A stretch of DNA of 24,785 bases from Treponema sp. (lineage in GTDB: Bacteria; Spirochaetota; Spirochaetia; Treponematales; Treponemataceae), in the NCBI GenBank assembly GCA_016293915.1, contig JAEDCY010000037.1:1-24785 (forward strand), given 5' to 3'. A program made the translations under genes and the position numbers. Within the stretch, counting starts at the first letter, position 1; every line of letters starts with the position of its first letter. Below are positions 14,102-24,242 of this stretch, in pieces. Below the pieces are notes generated by a model. The model searched no databases. It saw nothing but the letters and a program-made list of their open reading frames with translations, and was not told the origin of the DNA.

Positions 14102-16117
14102 ATGAATCCAGAAGAAGCCAAAGAATATGCTAAGACATATCTCAAGGCATATCTTAGCACAAAGGGTATTAACACATCAACAAATTTCTCCTGTCTAAAT
14201 CCAGCTCATGAAGATAAGCATCCAAGCATGTCTTTTGATCAAAGACGTAATAGGTGTCATTGTTTTTCATGTGGTGTTGATTATGACATTTTTGATGTTG
14301 TTGGCATTGATACAGGATTATCCGGTAAAGAGTTATTTAATCATGTATATGGCCTTTATAACATCAGTGTTGATTATGACAATTCAAAAAGTCAAGCTTC
14401 TTCAAAATCCATTCCTCATGCTGAATCAAATGCTAATGATAACATAAAAAAAACTGACAACGAAAACAGAGAATCTCTAACAGAGTTTTTCGCAAAGTGT
14501 CATGCTGAAGTTGGAAAAACTGATTACTGGAAAAAGCGTGGACTCTCAAAAGCCATTGTTGATGCTTACAACCTTGGCTACTGGGAAGAAAAACGCCGCT
14601 TTGTTATTCCGACAGGGGATTTCAGCTACAATGCACGGGCAACCTGGGATGCTGACAAAAAGGATCGCTATTTGAAGCCAAGGGGTCAATTTGAGCTCTT
14701 TAACCTGAACGCTATCCCATTGGCAGAACAGCCGGTTTTCGTTGTGGAGGGCGAGTTTGATGCCTTGAGCGTCATTGAAGCAGGAGGAATTGCAGTAGCC
14801 TTGGGCTCTAGCAGTAACTTGCGCTTTATTGAGTTCTTAAAATCAAACAAACCAAAGTATCCGCTTATTCTTGCGCTGGATAACGATGAAGCGGGTAGGG
14901 CAGGGGAAGCAAAGCTTTCTGAAGAGCTTATAAAGATCCAGGTAGAGTTTGTTGATGCAGACATCACTCTAGGCTTCAAAGATGCCAACGAAGCTCTTGT
15001 AGGCGATCGCGACAACTTTATTCAGACAGTTTTGAATGCTAAAAACAATGTTCTTGCTTTGCTGGAAGAAAAACGGCAGAAGGAAGAGCAGGCCTATTAC
15101 CAGACATCTGCAGCAAATGGCCTTGCAGACTTTATTGCTGACATTGAAAGACGTCACAACAAAGACTGTGTTTCAACTGGTTTTTCAAATCTGGATGATG
15201 TTTTGGACGGAGGTTTTTATCCCGGGCTTTATATCATTGGTGCGATTTCCAGCCTTGGTAAAACAACGTTTGCCCTTCAGGTTGCAGATAATGCCGCAAA
15301 GAAGGGGCAGGATGTTCTTGTCTTCAGTCTCGAGATGGGTAAGCAGGAACTGACGGCAAAATCTATCAGCCGGATTTCATTTCAGAAATGCAGAAGCTAC
15401 GGTAGTGATCTTGAGTATGCAACCACAACTAGAAATCTGCTTAACGGCAAATCGCTGAACTCAAAAGAGCGTGTAGAATTTCTGAATGACTGTATAAAAA
15501 GCTATGCAGATTATGCCGGACGCATTTTCTATCACATTGGAATTGGTGATATCGGGGTAGAAAAGATTAAAGCTGTGATTGCGCGCCACATCAAAATTAC
15601 CGGCCGAAAGCCACTTGTTATAATCGACTACCTGCAGATTATTGCGCCTTTTGATATGCGTGCTACTGACAAGCAGAATACCGATAAGGCTGTAGTTGAA
15701 CTTAAACGGGCTAGCCGCGATTACGATATTCCTATTTTTGCAATCTCAAGCTTTAACCGTGAAAACTACACAAACCCTGTAAACATAGCAAGCTTTAAGG
15801 AATCAGGAGCCATTGAGTATACCAGCGATGTTCTGATGGCTTTGCAGTTTAAAGGCATGGATTACCTGAAGAAGGATGACGACAAATATGAGGATGAAAA
15901 GTCCCGTACAGCCCGAATCATCCAGTTGCGAAACGAGCAGGAAAAGAATGCGGAGACTCCAGGAAAGGCACAGCAGCTTCAGCTCAAAATCTTAAAAAAT
16001 CGTAATGGTCGCAAGGGAAGTGTAGACTTAGAATTCCATCCAATGTTTAACTGTTTCGAAGTACCAAAGCCAGAAATTGAAAATGGTGGCTGGACACTCA
16101 AATCTAAAAAGAAGTAA
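14102..16117 (+). CDS. Primase-helicase fusion (CHC2 zinc finger, TOPRIM, DnaB-type helicase)
   Basis: A 671-residue protein with the order of phage T7 gp4. A CHC2-like zinc ribbon is at residues 31-57 (C31, H36, C54, C57). A TOPRIM primase core follows, with VVEGEFDALSVIEAGG and later LALDNDEAGR. The C-terminal half is a RecA-fold hexameric helicase: GAISSLGKTTFA as Walker A, then VFSLEMGKQEL, and PLVIIDYLQII as Walker B. It should unwind and prime at the neighbouring iteron origin. It starts at 14102 after GGTGGGG. A shorter plasmid- or phage-type gene than separate DnaG plus DnaB, it makes replication less dependent on the host. Confidence 0.95.
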   Translation: MNPEEAKEYAKTYLKAYLSTKGINTSTNFSCLNPAHEDKHPSMSFDQRRNRCHCFSCGVDYDIFDVVGIDTGLSGKELFNHVYGLYNISVDYDNSKSQASSKSIPHAESNANDNIKKTDNENRESLTEFFAKCHAEVGKTDYWKKRGLSKAIVDAYNLGYWEEKRRFVIPTGDFSYNARATWDADKKDRYLKPRGQFELFNLNAIPLAEQPVFVVEGEFDALSVIEAGGIAVALGSSSNLRFIEFLKSNKPKYPLILALDNDEAGRAGEAKLSEELIKIQVEFVDADITLGFKDANEALVGDRDNFIQTVLNAKNNVLALLEEKRQKEEQAYYQTSAANGLADFIADIERRHNKDCVSTGFSNLDDVLDGGFYPGLYIIGAISSLGKTTFALQVADNAAKKGQDVLVFSLEMGKQELTAKSISRISFQKCRSYGSDLEYATTTRNLLNGKSLNSKERVEFLNDCIKSYADYAGRIFYHIGIGDIGVEKIKAVIARHIKITGRKPLVIIDYLQIIAPFDMRATDKQNTDKAVVELKRASRDYDIPIFAISSFNRENYTNPVNIASFKESGAIEYTSDVLMALQFKGMDYLKKDDDKYEDEKSRTARIIQLRNEQEKNAETPGKAQQLQLKILKNRNGRKGSVDLEFHPMFNCFEVPKPEIENGGWTLKSKKK

Positions 16118-16324
16118 TCACTGTTATTTGAAGCATTTTCCTGAAGGAAAATATAGAGCTCATTATAAAATATAAAGATTTAAGTTTTGCATAAATTAAT
16201 GGATAGGCAAGATAAAGGGAATGCAACACAGGGGGATGTATTTCTTTATAATATATAGAGTTAATCGTATTGCACCCCATTTTTGTGTAATGCATATTGC
16301 GATACAGCAAAAAAATGGAAGTCT
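16118..16324. other. Intergenic region after the primase-helicase
   Basis: I see no gene here. The only structure is an inverted repeat ATTTTCCT/AGGAAAAT at 16135-16152, which would fold as a 7-bp stem with a TGAA loop, 18 nt after the stop codon. It lacks a T-run and is at best a weak terminator. The rest is AT-rich without clear motifs. Confidence 0.5.
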
Positions 16325-16410
16325 GCCGAATCGCCAAGTAAAAACTAGCCAAAACGCCAAGTAAAAAAGTGCCAAATCACCAAATGAAAACTTGCCAAAT
16401 CACCAAATGG
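16325..16410 (+). repeat. Four tandem 23-bp repeats upstream of the AAA+ ATPase gene
   Basis: Units begin at 16325, 16348, 16371 and 16394, exactly 23 bp apart; the last is partial. The consensus is GCCAAATCACCAAATGAAAA with a 3-nt tail; the first two copies have GCCAAGT in place of ACCAAAT. There are no spacers, so this is not a CRISPR array. The last copy supplies part of the promoter for the ATPase gene. Confidence 0.85.
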
Positions 16411-16420
16411 ATTGTAGAAT
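16392..16420 (+). promoter_or_regulatory. Promoter overlapping the tandem repeats; leaderless start
   Basis: TTGCCA (16392-16397) and TAGAAT (16415-16420) are separated by 17 nt. The ATG at 16427 follows the -10 box by 6 nt and has no Shine-Dalgarno, so transcription and translation probably start at the same base. The -35 hexamer lies at the junction of repeat units 3 and 4. Confidence 0.7.
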
Positions 16421-16426
16421 ATAGTT

Positions 16427-17698
16427 ATGTATAGACCAAGGATAACAGATACCATTCTTACTCGTAAGCTTAAAGGAAAAGGGGCTGTCCTTATCGAGGG
16501 AGCTAAATGGTGTGGAAAGACTACAACTGCAGAACAGATGGCCAAAAGTATTTTGTATATGTCTAAGCCCGAAGATGTAAAAGCAAATCTTGCAGCAGCA
16601 GATATAGATCCTTCAAAACTTTTGCAGGGAGAAACTCCACGTCTAATTGATGAATGGCAGATTGCACCAAAGCTTTGGGATGCAGTTCGTTTTGAAGTTG
16701 ATCATAGAAATAGTGTAGGGCAATTTATTCTTACAGGCTCTGCAGTACCTCCTGAAACAGACGAAATATTTCACACTGGAACCGGAAGATTCTCATGGAT
16801 AAAAATGAGACCTATGACTTTGTTTGAGTCGGGAGATTCATCTGGAGAAGTCAGCTTAAAGGAAATGTTTAATCAGCCGGAGAAGATTCTTGCTGAAAAC
16901 AAATTAGATAACATTGATAGACTTGCCTTCTTAATTTGTCGAGGCGGTTGGCCAGGAGCTATTGATATGGAAGATGACATTGCTCTGGAGCAGGCCTTCG
17001 ATTATTTTGATGCAATTGTAAATACCGATATTTCGAGAGTGGATAATGTGCAGCGAGATTCTGAGCGTGCAAAAAGATTGATGAAATCTTACTCTCGCCA
17101 TCAGGGAACTCAAACAGCTTATACAGTTCTGAGAGATGATATTCTTGCGAATGATGCAGAAACTCTTACAGAAGATACGGTTTATGCTTATACAAATGCA
17201 TTGAGAAAAATCTTTGTAATAGAAGATATGCCAGCATGGAATCCAAACCTTCGTTCAAAAACTGCAATTCGAACTTCTGATACCCGTTACTTTATTGATC
17301 CATCAATTGCAACCGCAAGCTTAGGTCTCGGTCCTAATGACCTTGTAAAAGATTTAAATACAATGGGCTTGTTTTTTGAAACCTTGTGTGTACGCGATCT
17401 TCGTGTTTATGCAGAAAGTCTCGATGGTCAGGTTTATCATTACCGCGATAAGTCCGGTCTTGAATGTGATACAGTAATACACCTTCGCAATGGTTCCTTC
17501 GGCCTTATTGAAATAAAACTTGGTGGTGACAAGTTGATAGAAGAAGGTGCGGAAAACTTGAAGAAGTTCAGAGATAAGATAGACACCGACAAAATGAAAG
17601 AGCCATCTTTCCTTATGGTTCTTACTGGAACCGGAAAATTTGCCTACCGCCGCGAAGACGGTGTTTATGTTGTTCCGGTTGGGTGTCTGAGGGATTAG
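16427..17698 (+). CDS. AAA+ ATPase with C-terminal DUF4143 domain
   Basis: A 423-residue cytosolic protein of the AAA_14/DUF4143 family. The start MYRPRITD is typical of this family. Walker A is GAKWCGKT (25-32), Walker B is RLIDE (72-76) followed by WQIAPKLWD, and FILTGSAVP is the usual next strand. The C-terminal DUF4143 part has YHYRDKSGLECDTVIHL and GLIEIKLGG, which resembles a PD-(D/E)xK nuclease-like fold with the D...E-x-K residues in place. Members are common and often multi-copy in gut and oral anaerobes; their function is not established. It lies 9 nt before the DUF262 gene and may be co-transcribed with it. Confidence 0.93.
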   Translation: MYRPRITDTILTRKLKGKGAVLIEGAKWCGKTTTAEQMAKSILYMSKPEDVKANLAAADIDPSKLLQGETPRLIDEWQIAPKLWDAVRFEVDHRNSVGQFILTGSAVPPETDEIFHTGTGRFSWIKMRPMTLFESGDSSGEVSLKEMFNQPEKILAENKLDNIDRLAFLICRGGWPGAIDMEDDIALEQAFDYFDAIVNTDISRVDNVQRDSERAKRLMKSYSRHQGTQTAYTVLRDDILANDAETLTEDTVYAYTNALRKIFVIEDMPAWNPNLRSKTAIRTSDTRYFIDPSIATASLGLGPNDLVKDLNTMGLFFETLCVRDLRVYAESLDGQVYHYRDKSGLECDTVIHLRNGSFGLIEIKLGGDKLIEEGAENLKKFRDKIDTDKMKEPSFLMVLTGTGKFAYRREDGVYVVPVGCLRD

Positions 17699-17707
17699 GG
17701 GAGAATT

Positions 17708-19560
17708 ATGGATATTAGGACACTATCGGAAGTTTTTAATGCTTTTTATGTTATACCTTCATATCAACGAGGATATGCATGGGAAAAGAAGCAACTTGAA
17801 GATTTCTGGAGTGATTTAGAAAATGCAAATTCAAAAAAGAAACATTTCTTTGGAACTTTTTTTCTAGAAAAAAAGGAGAGAATTTATTTGAGGTTATTGA
17901 TGGGCAACAACGTTTGACAACACTTGCTGTTTTTCTTTCGGTTTATGCAAAATTCTTTGATAAAGCAGTTTTTGTTAAATATATTTATGATAAATCGAAA
18001 AAAATCTATCACTTAGATTATAAGGATGACAATGAAAACAGAGATTATTTAATTAATAAGATTTTTGGAAGTGGAACAGAACGAATAAAAAATTATTATC
18101 AGAAAAACCTAAAATATGCAAAAGATTTTTTTGAAAAGAAATTACGAACTCATTCTAATCCTGAACTATTATTAACAATTCTTTCAGAGAATTTTATCTT
18201 TGATATAGAATTAATTGATAAAATTGGGCTTGGGATAAATTCTCAGATTGTTTTTGAAACTTTAAATAACCGAGGAAAACCATTAACAGTTTTAGAGAAA
18301 TTAAAAAATCGATTAATGTATCTTGCAGCAGAGTTGGATTCCGAAGCCACGATAAAAAAAATAAATAATATATGGTCCCAATTATACAATAAATTGGGTA
18401 GTATCAAATTTCTATCTGATAATAACACAAATATTGAAGATGATATGTTATCTTCTCATCTAACAATCTATAGGCCTAGTTATAATACAACATTTTCGGT
18501 GACAGGTGCGGAGACAAAGCTTTTTCAAATGTTTTGTAATACTCCAGAGATTTTCCCTTTTGATGAACAAAATGATCTTACTATATGGAATGACAAAAGC
18601 GAAAAAGAAAAAGATGCGGCTGGTAGAGAGGATCCTATCTCTATTGAAAAAATATTAAAATATATTTCGAGTCTTGATGAGTTTTGTAAAGCATGGTGTG
18701 ATATTTTAAAAGAACCTTCATTGAGAAATATACTAATGTTAGATTCAACAAAAGAAACAAAAATTCTTCTTGCAACAATTTATATGAATCAAAATACGTT
18801 AATGCTTTCATCTCAGAAGAAAAACTCTTTATATAAATTAATAGAGGCTGTCATTTTTCGAAGAGAACTACCAGGGGAATGGGATCGAACTTATAATTTT
18901 GCAACACTTGCATACTATTTTTATTCAGATAAAGATGATATTACAAAGGAAAGTGGAATGTCGTTTGAAGAATTGAAAGATGGCTTGCAGAATGTAATTG
19001 ATGAAAAATTAGATCTAGAAAACATCATATCTGCTTTTAGAGAACTATATAAGTATAAACGTGGAAAAATTGGATTTTATAAATGGAGATCTATTCAATA
19101 TTTCCTTTACAGATATGAATTATCTTTAGCAAAAACATCAAAATTAAAATATGAAGAATCCTCTATTGAACATATAATGCCACAGTCTCTTGATGGAAAC
19201 TGGCAAACTATAATGAAACATTTTTCTGAAGAAAACAAAAATATAATCTTGAATACTCCTGGTAACTTGATGCTTATTTCAAGTTCAAAAAATTCTTCTT
19301 TGAGTAATAGATCATGGAAAGCAAAGAAAAAGATTTACAAAGAAAAGGCACCAATTTCAAATGGAGAAAAAGAGATTTATAATAAGCAAAAATGGACTCC
19401 TTATGAAATAAAACAGAGGGGAGAAGAAATGTTGAATTTCTTCGAGGTTTTATTGAAAGAATACAACTTAGTAGAAAATTCATTTAATTTTACAGATGAT
19501 CAGAGAATAAAACTTCTATGTGGAGATGGTAGGAAAATTTCTATTTTTGATAAAGATTAG
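17708..19560 (+). CDS. GmrSD-like DUF262/DUF1524 protein, broken by a -1 frameshift
   Basis: The N-terminal frame (17708 on) has the DUF262 start IPSYQRGYAW and FWSDL, then HFFGTFFLEKK. It would end at 17917. From 17875 the -1 frame continues as GENLFEVIDGQQRLTTLAVF, holding the key DGQQR motif, and runs to 19560. The C-terminus has the DUF1524 HNH-like motif SIEHIMPQ and NTPGNLMLISSSKNSSLSN. Joined, the product is about 617 residues, the usual size for type IV restriction enzymes that cut modified DNA. The break falls on A AAA AAG at 17869-17875, the best known bacterial -1 slippery heptamer. It may be a real programmed shift, an A-tract phase switch, or a simple inactivating deletion. Start codon after GGGGAGA. 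Composition is clearly more AT-rich than the genes to its left. Confidence 0.85.
17868..17876 (+). other. Candidate -1 frameshift site (A7 tract)
   Basis: In the zero frame the codons are GAA-AAA-AAG-GAG. A -1 slip on A AAA AAG gives GGA-GAG-AAT and restores the DUF262 reading frame exactly. An eighth A in the tract would do the same. I see no strong downstream hairpin and no well-placed upstream Shine-Dalgarno stimulator, so phase variation or mutation remains possible. Confidence 0.6.
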
Positions 19561-19587
19561 AATATAGCAATATTAATGGAGCCTAAC

Positions 19588-22500
19588 ATGAATGTGATAC
19601 AAAAAAAAGTCGAAGAAGAAGTAAAAAATATAAAAGATTCTTATATTAGATCTGTACATAGATTAAATTCTGACAATGGAACAGCTTCGTCTTTTAGTAA
19701 AGATTACGAAGGTCGACAAATTTATGAATTATTGCAAAATGCGGAAGATCAAGTAAACGATAATAACGGTATTGTAAAAATTACTTTAAAAGGAAATAAA
19801 CTTACTGTTGCAAATACAGGAGAACCTTTTAGTGATAATGGTTTAATTTCTATACTTTATGTATGTGATAGTCCAAAAGGACACATTACATCGAAAACAA
19901 TCGGCTATAAAGGAATAGGATTTCGTTCAATTCTGAATTGGACAAATGAAATCACTATAAAATCTAATGGATTACAACTAGAATTCTCGAAAGAAAATGC
20001 ACAAAAAGCTTTTGAAGAAATTATCAAAGAAGTTGAAAACAAAGAAGATTATTTAAGAGATTATAAAAAGACAGATGGAACTAAAGTCCCTGTTTTGGTG
20101 TGTCCAAAAATATCAGAGATATCAAAGAAAGAAGATATTTTTGATACTGTTTTAGAGTTTTCATGCTTTGACTCTATTATTGAAAATGTTATAACGCAAA
20201 TATCTGAGTTGAAACCTGAAGTTTTATTATTTTTAACAAAGTTAAAAACAATTCAATTTGATATAAATGGAGAAAAAAAAGAGTTTTCTAGAATAGATAG
20301 TGGCGATGGAACAATAAAAGAGATTATCGTAAATTATTATGAGAAGAAAAATAAGGAAGAAAGGATTTATAATTTTTTCAATGAGACAGGAGATATTGAT
20401 GGCAAGTACTATGAAATAAGTGTTGGATATGATAGAAACAATAAAACATCTGGAGAAGTGCTTTATTCATATTTTAAAACAAATGTTGAAATTTCTTTTC
20501 CAGCTTTTATACATGCCACATTTGAATTATCATCAAATAGAAATGAATTACTAGCTGGTAATTTATATAATGAGAAACTTACCAAATTACTAGCAAAGAA
20601 ACTTGCAGAAGTTGCAGTGAGGATATCTTTACTTGATTCAGAAGATAGAATAGCTACTTATGAACCATTAGAGTTACTCCTTACAAATAAGATTGATATT
20701 CAGTATAACTTCCAGCAATTATTGAAACAGGAAATAGAGACAGCAGCTTTATTTCCAACAATAAAGAATGAATATATCTCATTACAAGAAAATCCTCGAT
20801 ATTCTGATCAGGATTTTGATAATGTTTTGAACCCAAGCTCTTTTTCAACTTTATTAAAAAAATGTGATAATAATATAATTCTTACTTATATCAAGAATGA
20901 AGCAAATCTACTTTTTTATGAAAACTCAAATTTTAAGGATTTATTGAATAAGGATATTAAAGAAAACTTATATACTCTGGAACAAAAGTGCGAGTTAATT
21001 CAATTAATCAATCAAAATACAAATATTAGTGGGGAAGGAATTACACTCTTAGAAGATATACATGGTAATATTATTTCTAGTGATGACAATGTTTATGTTC
21101 AACCATCTGCAAAAGAAAAATTTGAAGTACCAGACTGGCCTTGGCTAAGAGTAAGTTTTTTGAATGATAAAATGAAAAACATTCTTTTAGCTGATATAGA
21201 ACAAGATGAAATAGATAAGACATTCAGAGATTTTAAATTAGTTCGTTATCGTTTTAATACACTAATAGGTAAAATTATTAGTGATTTGAATAAAACTGAT
21301 AAAAGCATAGATAAAGTAAAAGCCGTTTTATCATGGCTTTTCAATTTCTATTGTACTCCAAAATCGGAAACATCAGATACTGGAGAACGTGATTTAGGAA
21401 CAACACGAATTCCTATTATTTGTAGAAATAATATAATTGCTTTTGCAACAGATTCTTATTTTGGTTCTGAATATGGTAATAATATTGGAGAAAAGATAGT
21501 TTCTTCTTATGATAAGAATCATTTTATCGCCTATGAAGCATTTAACTGTGATGAAATACAAAAGGTAATTCGATTTTATGAGTGGATAGGCGTTTCACAT
21601 TATCCTAGAGTAATTGAGATTAATGTAGATGATATCATTGACAGAAAAAATTATACAAATTTTAATTTTGAATCTACTTCACGTACATTCTTAGGGCAAT
21701 ATTCAAAAACAAGTTTTAATTATCAATATATAAAATCATTAAAACTTTCTTTTTTTGAGAATTTTGAAACAATAATCAAAAATGTAGAATTCTATGAAAT
21801 TATAAGCTGGTTATTACTTGATGACAACGCACAACAAAGACTCCAGTCAACATATGAGATAGATAGAAGTTCAGTTATGAGTTATAAAACTCCAAGGTCA
21901 TATGAATATTCTTTCGACAATGATTCACTTGCCTCATTTATAAAATTTTTTCTAACAAATAAACAATGGATAAAAATCAATGGTGAATTTTATGATGCAA
22001 GCCATTGTTGTTTAGAAGAATTAAAAATAAAAAAGATTATTGCTTCACCTAAAATAAACATTTCAGATATAAAACAATATTGTCCTTCTGTAACTCAAAC
22101 TGCAATACGAGATTTATTGTTGAAACTGGGTATTGCAGAATCATTTGCAGATATACCAACTAATATCAAATATGAGTTTCTATTAAAACTTCCAGAGTTA
22201 GACCCAGAATATAGATATGGAAAATCTATTTATAATAAAATGAAGGGAACTGCAGATAAAGTTTTAATGGAAAAAGGACCTAATTATTTAAAATTTCTGC
22301 AAGAAGGCGAAGTTTTAGTTTCAATAAATGGAGAAAAACAATATATATCAGTCAAAAAAGCTAAATATACTCCTAACAAACTTTTCAGCGAAAAAATTTT
22401 GAATGAGTTTCCAATGTTTGTTTATGATTATAGACAAGGTAGAGTTCCTGAGTTATTTGGAGTAGAATTATTAGGAGATATTCATCCTGTCTTAACAGAT

Positions 22501-24228
22501 GAACACATTGACCCGAGAATCAATGAACAATTTTCTAATAACTTTGAAGATTTTAAGGTTTATCTTCTAGCATCTCGTTTAGTTTCAAATGAAGCTGACA
22601 CGGATTTAAGAAAACTAAAGCGCTTAAATATAATTTTATCAGATATTGTAAAAGTTGATTTTCCAATTAACAATGAGACAAAATCTGTAACTTTAGATAA
22701 TTATCAAACTGTATACTTAAATGAATCAGATGAGAAAAAAAATAAAGTTGCATATATAAAAATTCCTGAAAACATATCTTATAGAGATCTTGAAAGAAAC
22801 CCTTATTTTGCAGATGCAGTAGCTGAAATTGTTTCTACCGTGTTAGACTTAAGTGGAGAGCTAGCCTTTTTTAGTTCCTTATTTGAATCTTCACACGAAA
22901 GGCGCAAAAACTTATTAATTAATACAAAGGGAGAAGAAGTTTTAGAATATATTGATATAGCAAAAGATAAACTAAAAGTTCAATTTAATAATAAAGAGGA
23001 ATTCTGGTTTTCAATTGCAAATACAAAAAACAAACATTTTGAAGATGGTGCAACCATCGATGATATTATAACTATGTTGCAGATTGATAACTCATTTATC
23101 TCTCAAATTGATTATAATCATTTGAATTCCATTTCAAATATTCCTGTAATTATCGAACTTTTCAAGAAACTACAGATAGATGTAGAGAATTATAATAAAC
23201 AAACCTCGGATTGCATATATTTAAAAGATTACTACAGAGACAAGTTTGAAAAATTAAGAATTGAACTTAAAGACAAATATCTTATGTATCTTTATCAGGA
23301 ATTCAAGGATAATAAAAACTTAGAGCAATATGAATATGAGAAACATAGTTATTTAACAAATTCTATAGAACTTTCAAATTCTGTTAATGAAGATATAGAA
23401 CAAAAATTCTCAGAACTATTTGGAATAAAACCTTCCGAACTTGATATTTTTGGATCAAGTTCAGTTGAAGAAATAATTCTCCATAAAAAAAATGAGAATA
23501 AATTATATGAAAGTTTAATAAATCTCTATCCACAAGAAAAGTTAGATTTATATTTATTATTCGATAGGTTAGAAGAATTACAACAAGAAAATGATAAACC
23601 TAAAATAGAAATAAAAGAAAATCAAAAAAAGACACTTCAAGAAATAATAGAAGAAGCTAAAAAACTTGCAAGTAATCCTGAATATGATCCAAATGCACAA
23701 ACCGAGAAAGTTGAATTCAATTCTAAACCTTCTGGGAAACATGGGCACCACAAATTTGGTTCAGGAAAGAAAACCTCAAATTTAAATGACATTAGAGAAG
23801 AAAATGGACTTGCAGGAGAAATTGCAGTTTACGAAACCTTAAAGAAAAATTATTCTACAACAGTATGGGTTTCAGAAAATGCTACAAAATATGGAATTCC
23901 TCATTCTGGAGATGATTCCTTGGGGTATGATATTAGTTATATTAATGAAAACAATGAACAAATGAAGGTAGAAGTAAAAGCAACTACCGGGGATGAAATA
24001 GAATTTGATTTTTCTAACAATGAATTAGCAACAGCTCTTGAGGATCCAAATCATTATGAAGTATTTTTTGTATTTCTGAAAAAAGAAGGAAGACCTAATA
24101 CAAGAGTTCTAAATTTAGGAAAACTCTTCAAATTTGATAATGAAAATGAAACTCCTTTTAGTAATTCAAAATTTACAATTCAATATGATAAATATGTGAT
24201 TAGAGCTAAAGAGAAATTAAAGAATTAA
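19588..24228 (+). CDS. Large GHKL (sacsin/HSP90-like) ATPase with C-terminal DUF3883 domain
   Basis: A 1546-residue soluble protein. The N-terminal ATPase shows the N-box ELLQNAED (47-54), the G1 box VANTGEPF (74-81) and the G2 box GYKGIGFRSIL (106-116), as in HSP90/sacsin-type Bergerat-fold proteins. A very long middle part is unassigned. The last 140 residues are DUF3883-like: GLAGEIAVYETL (1407-1418), GYDISY with D1448, and VEVKAT with E1462 and K1464, giving a PD-(D/E)xK pattern. An ATPase-plus-nuclease design of this kind occurs in defence islands. I chose the ATG at 19588 because GGAG lies 6 nt upstream; another in-frame ATG at 19576 overlaps it. Only 27 nt separate it from the GmrSD-like gene, and both share strong AT bias, so they look like an acquired pair. 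Confidence 0.9.
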   Translation: MNVIQKKVEEEVKNIKDSYIRSVHRLNSDNGTASSFSKDYEGRQIYELLQNAEDQVNDNNGIVKITLKGNKLTVANTGEPFSDNGLISILYVCDSPKGHITSKTIGYKGIGFRSILNWTNEITIKSNGLQLEFSKENAQKAFEEIIKEVENKEDYLRDYKKTDGTKVPVLVCPKISEISKKEDIFDTVLEFSCFDSIIENVITQISELKPEVLLFLTKLKTIQFDINGEKKEFSRIDSGDGTIKEIIVNYYEKKNKEERIYNFFNETGDIDGKYYEISVGYDRNNKTSGEVLYSYFKTNVEISFPAFIHATFELSSNRNELLAGNLYNEKLTKLLAKKLAEVAVRISLLDSEDRIATYEPLELLLTNKIDIQYNFQQLLKQEIETAALFPTIKNEYISLQENPRYSDQDFDNVLNPSSFSTLLKKCDNNIILTYIKNEANLLFYENSNFKDLLNKDIKENLYTLEQKCELIQLINQNTNISGEGITLLEDIHGNIISSDDNVYVQPSAKEKFEVPDWPWLRVSFLNDKMKNILLADIEQDEIDKTFRDFKLVRYRFNTLIGKIISDLNKTDKSIDKVKAVLSWLFNFYCTPKSETSDTGERDLGTTRIPIICRNNIIAFATDSYFGSEYGNNIGEKIVSSYDKNHFIAYEAFNCDEIQKVIRFYEWIGVSHYPRVIEINVDDIIDRKNYTNFNFESTSRTFLGQYSKTSFNYQYIKSLKLSFFENFETIIKNVEFYEIISWLLLDDNAQQRLQSTYEIDRSSVMSYKTPRSYEYSFDNDSLASFIKFFLTNKQWIKINGEFYDASHCCLEELKIKKIIASPKINISDIKQYCPSVTQTAIRDLLLKLGIAESFADIPTNIKYEFLLKLPELDPEYRYGKSIYNKMKGTADKVLMEKGPNYLKFLQEGEVLVSINGEKQYISVKKAKYTPNKLFSEKILNEFPMFVYDYRQGRVPELFGVELLGDIHPVLTDEHIDPRINEQFSNNFEDFKVYLLASRLVSNEADTDLRKLKRLNIILSDIVKVDFPINNETKSVTLDNYQTVYLNESDEKKNKVAYIKIPENISYRDLERNPYFADAVAEIVSTVLDLSGELAFFSSLFESSHERRKNLLINTKGEEVLEYIDIAKDKLKVQFNNKEEFWFSIANTKNKHFEDGATIDDIITMLQIDNSFISQIDYNHLNSISNIPVIIELFKKLQIDVENYNKQTSDCIYLKDYYRDKFEKLRIELKDKYLMYLYQEFKDNKNLEQYEYEKHSYLTNSIELSNSVNEDIEQKFSELFGIKPSELDIFGSSSVEEIILHKKNENKLYESLINLYPQEKLDLYLLFDRLEELQQENDKPKIEIKENQKKTLQEIIEEAKKLASNPEYDPNAQTEKVEFNSKPSGKHGHHKFGSGKKTSNLNDIREENGLAGEIAVYETLKKNYSTTVWVSENATKYGIPHSGDDSLGYDISYINENNEQMKVEVKATTGDEIEFDFSNNELATALEDPNHYEVFFVFLKKEGRPNTRVLNLGKLFKFDNENETPFSNSKFTIQYDKYVIRAKEKLKN

Positions 24229-24242
24229 AGCATGGGAAAAAA

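Noticed and set aside
16135..16152. Intrinsic terminator after the primase-helicase
   Set aside because: The stem is AT-rich with a 4-nt loop and no following T-run; I keep it only as an inverted repeat.
16325..16410. Short CRISPR array
   Set aside because: The 23-bp units are directly adjacent, with no unique spacers between them.
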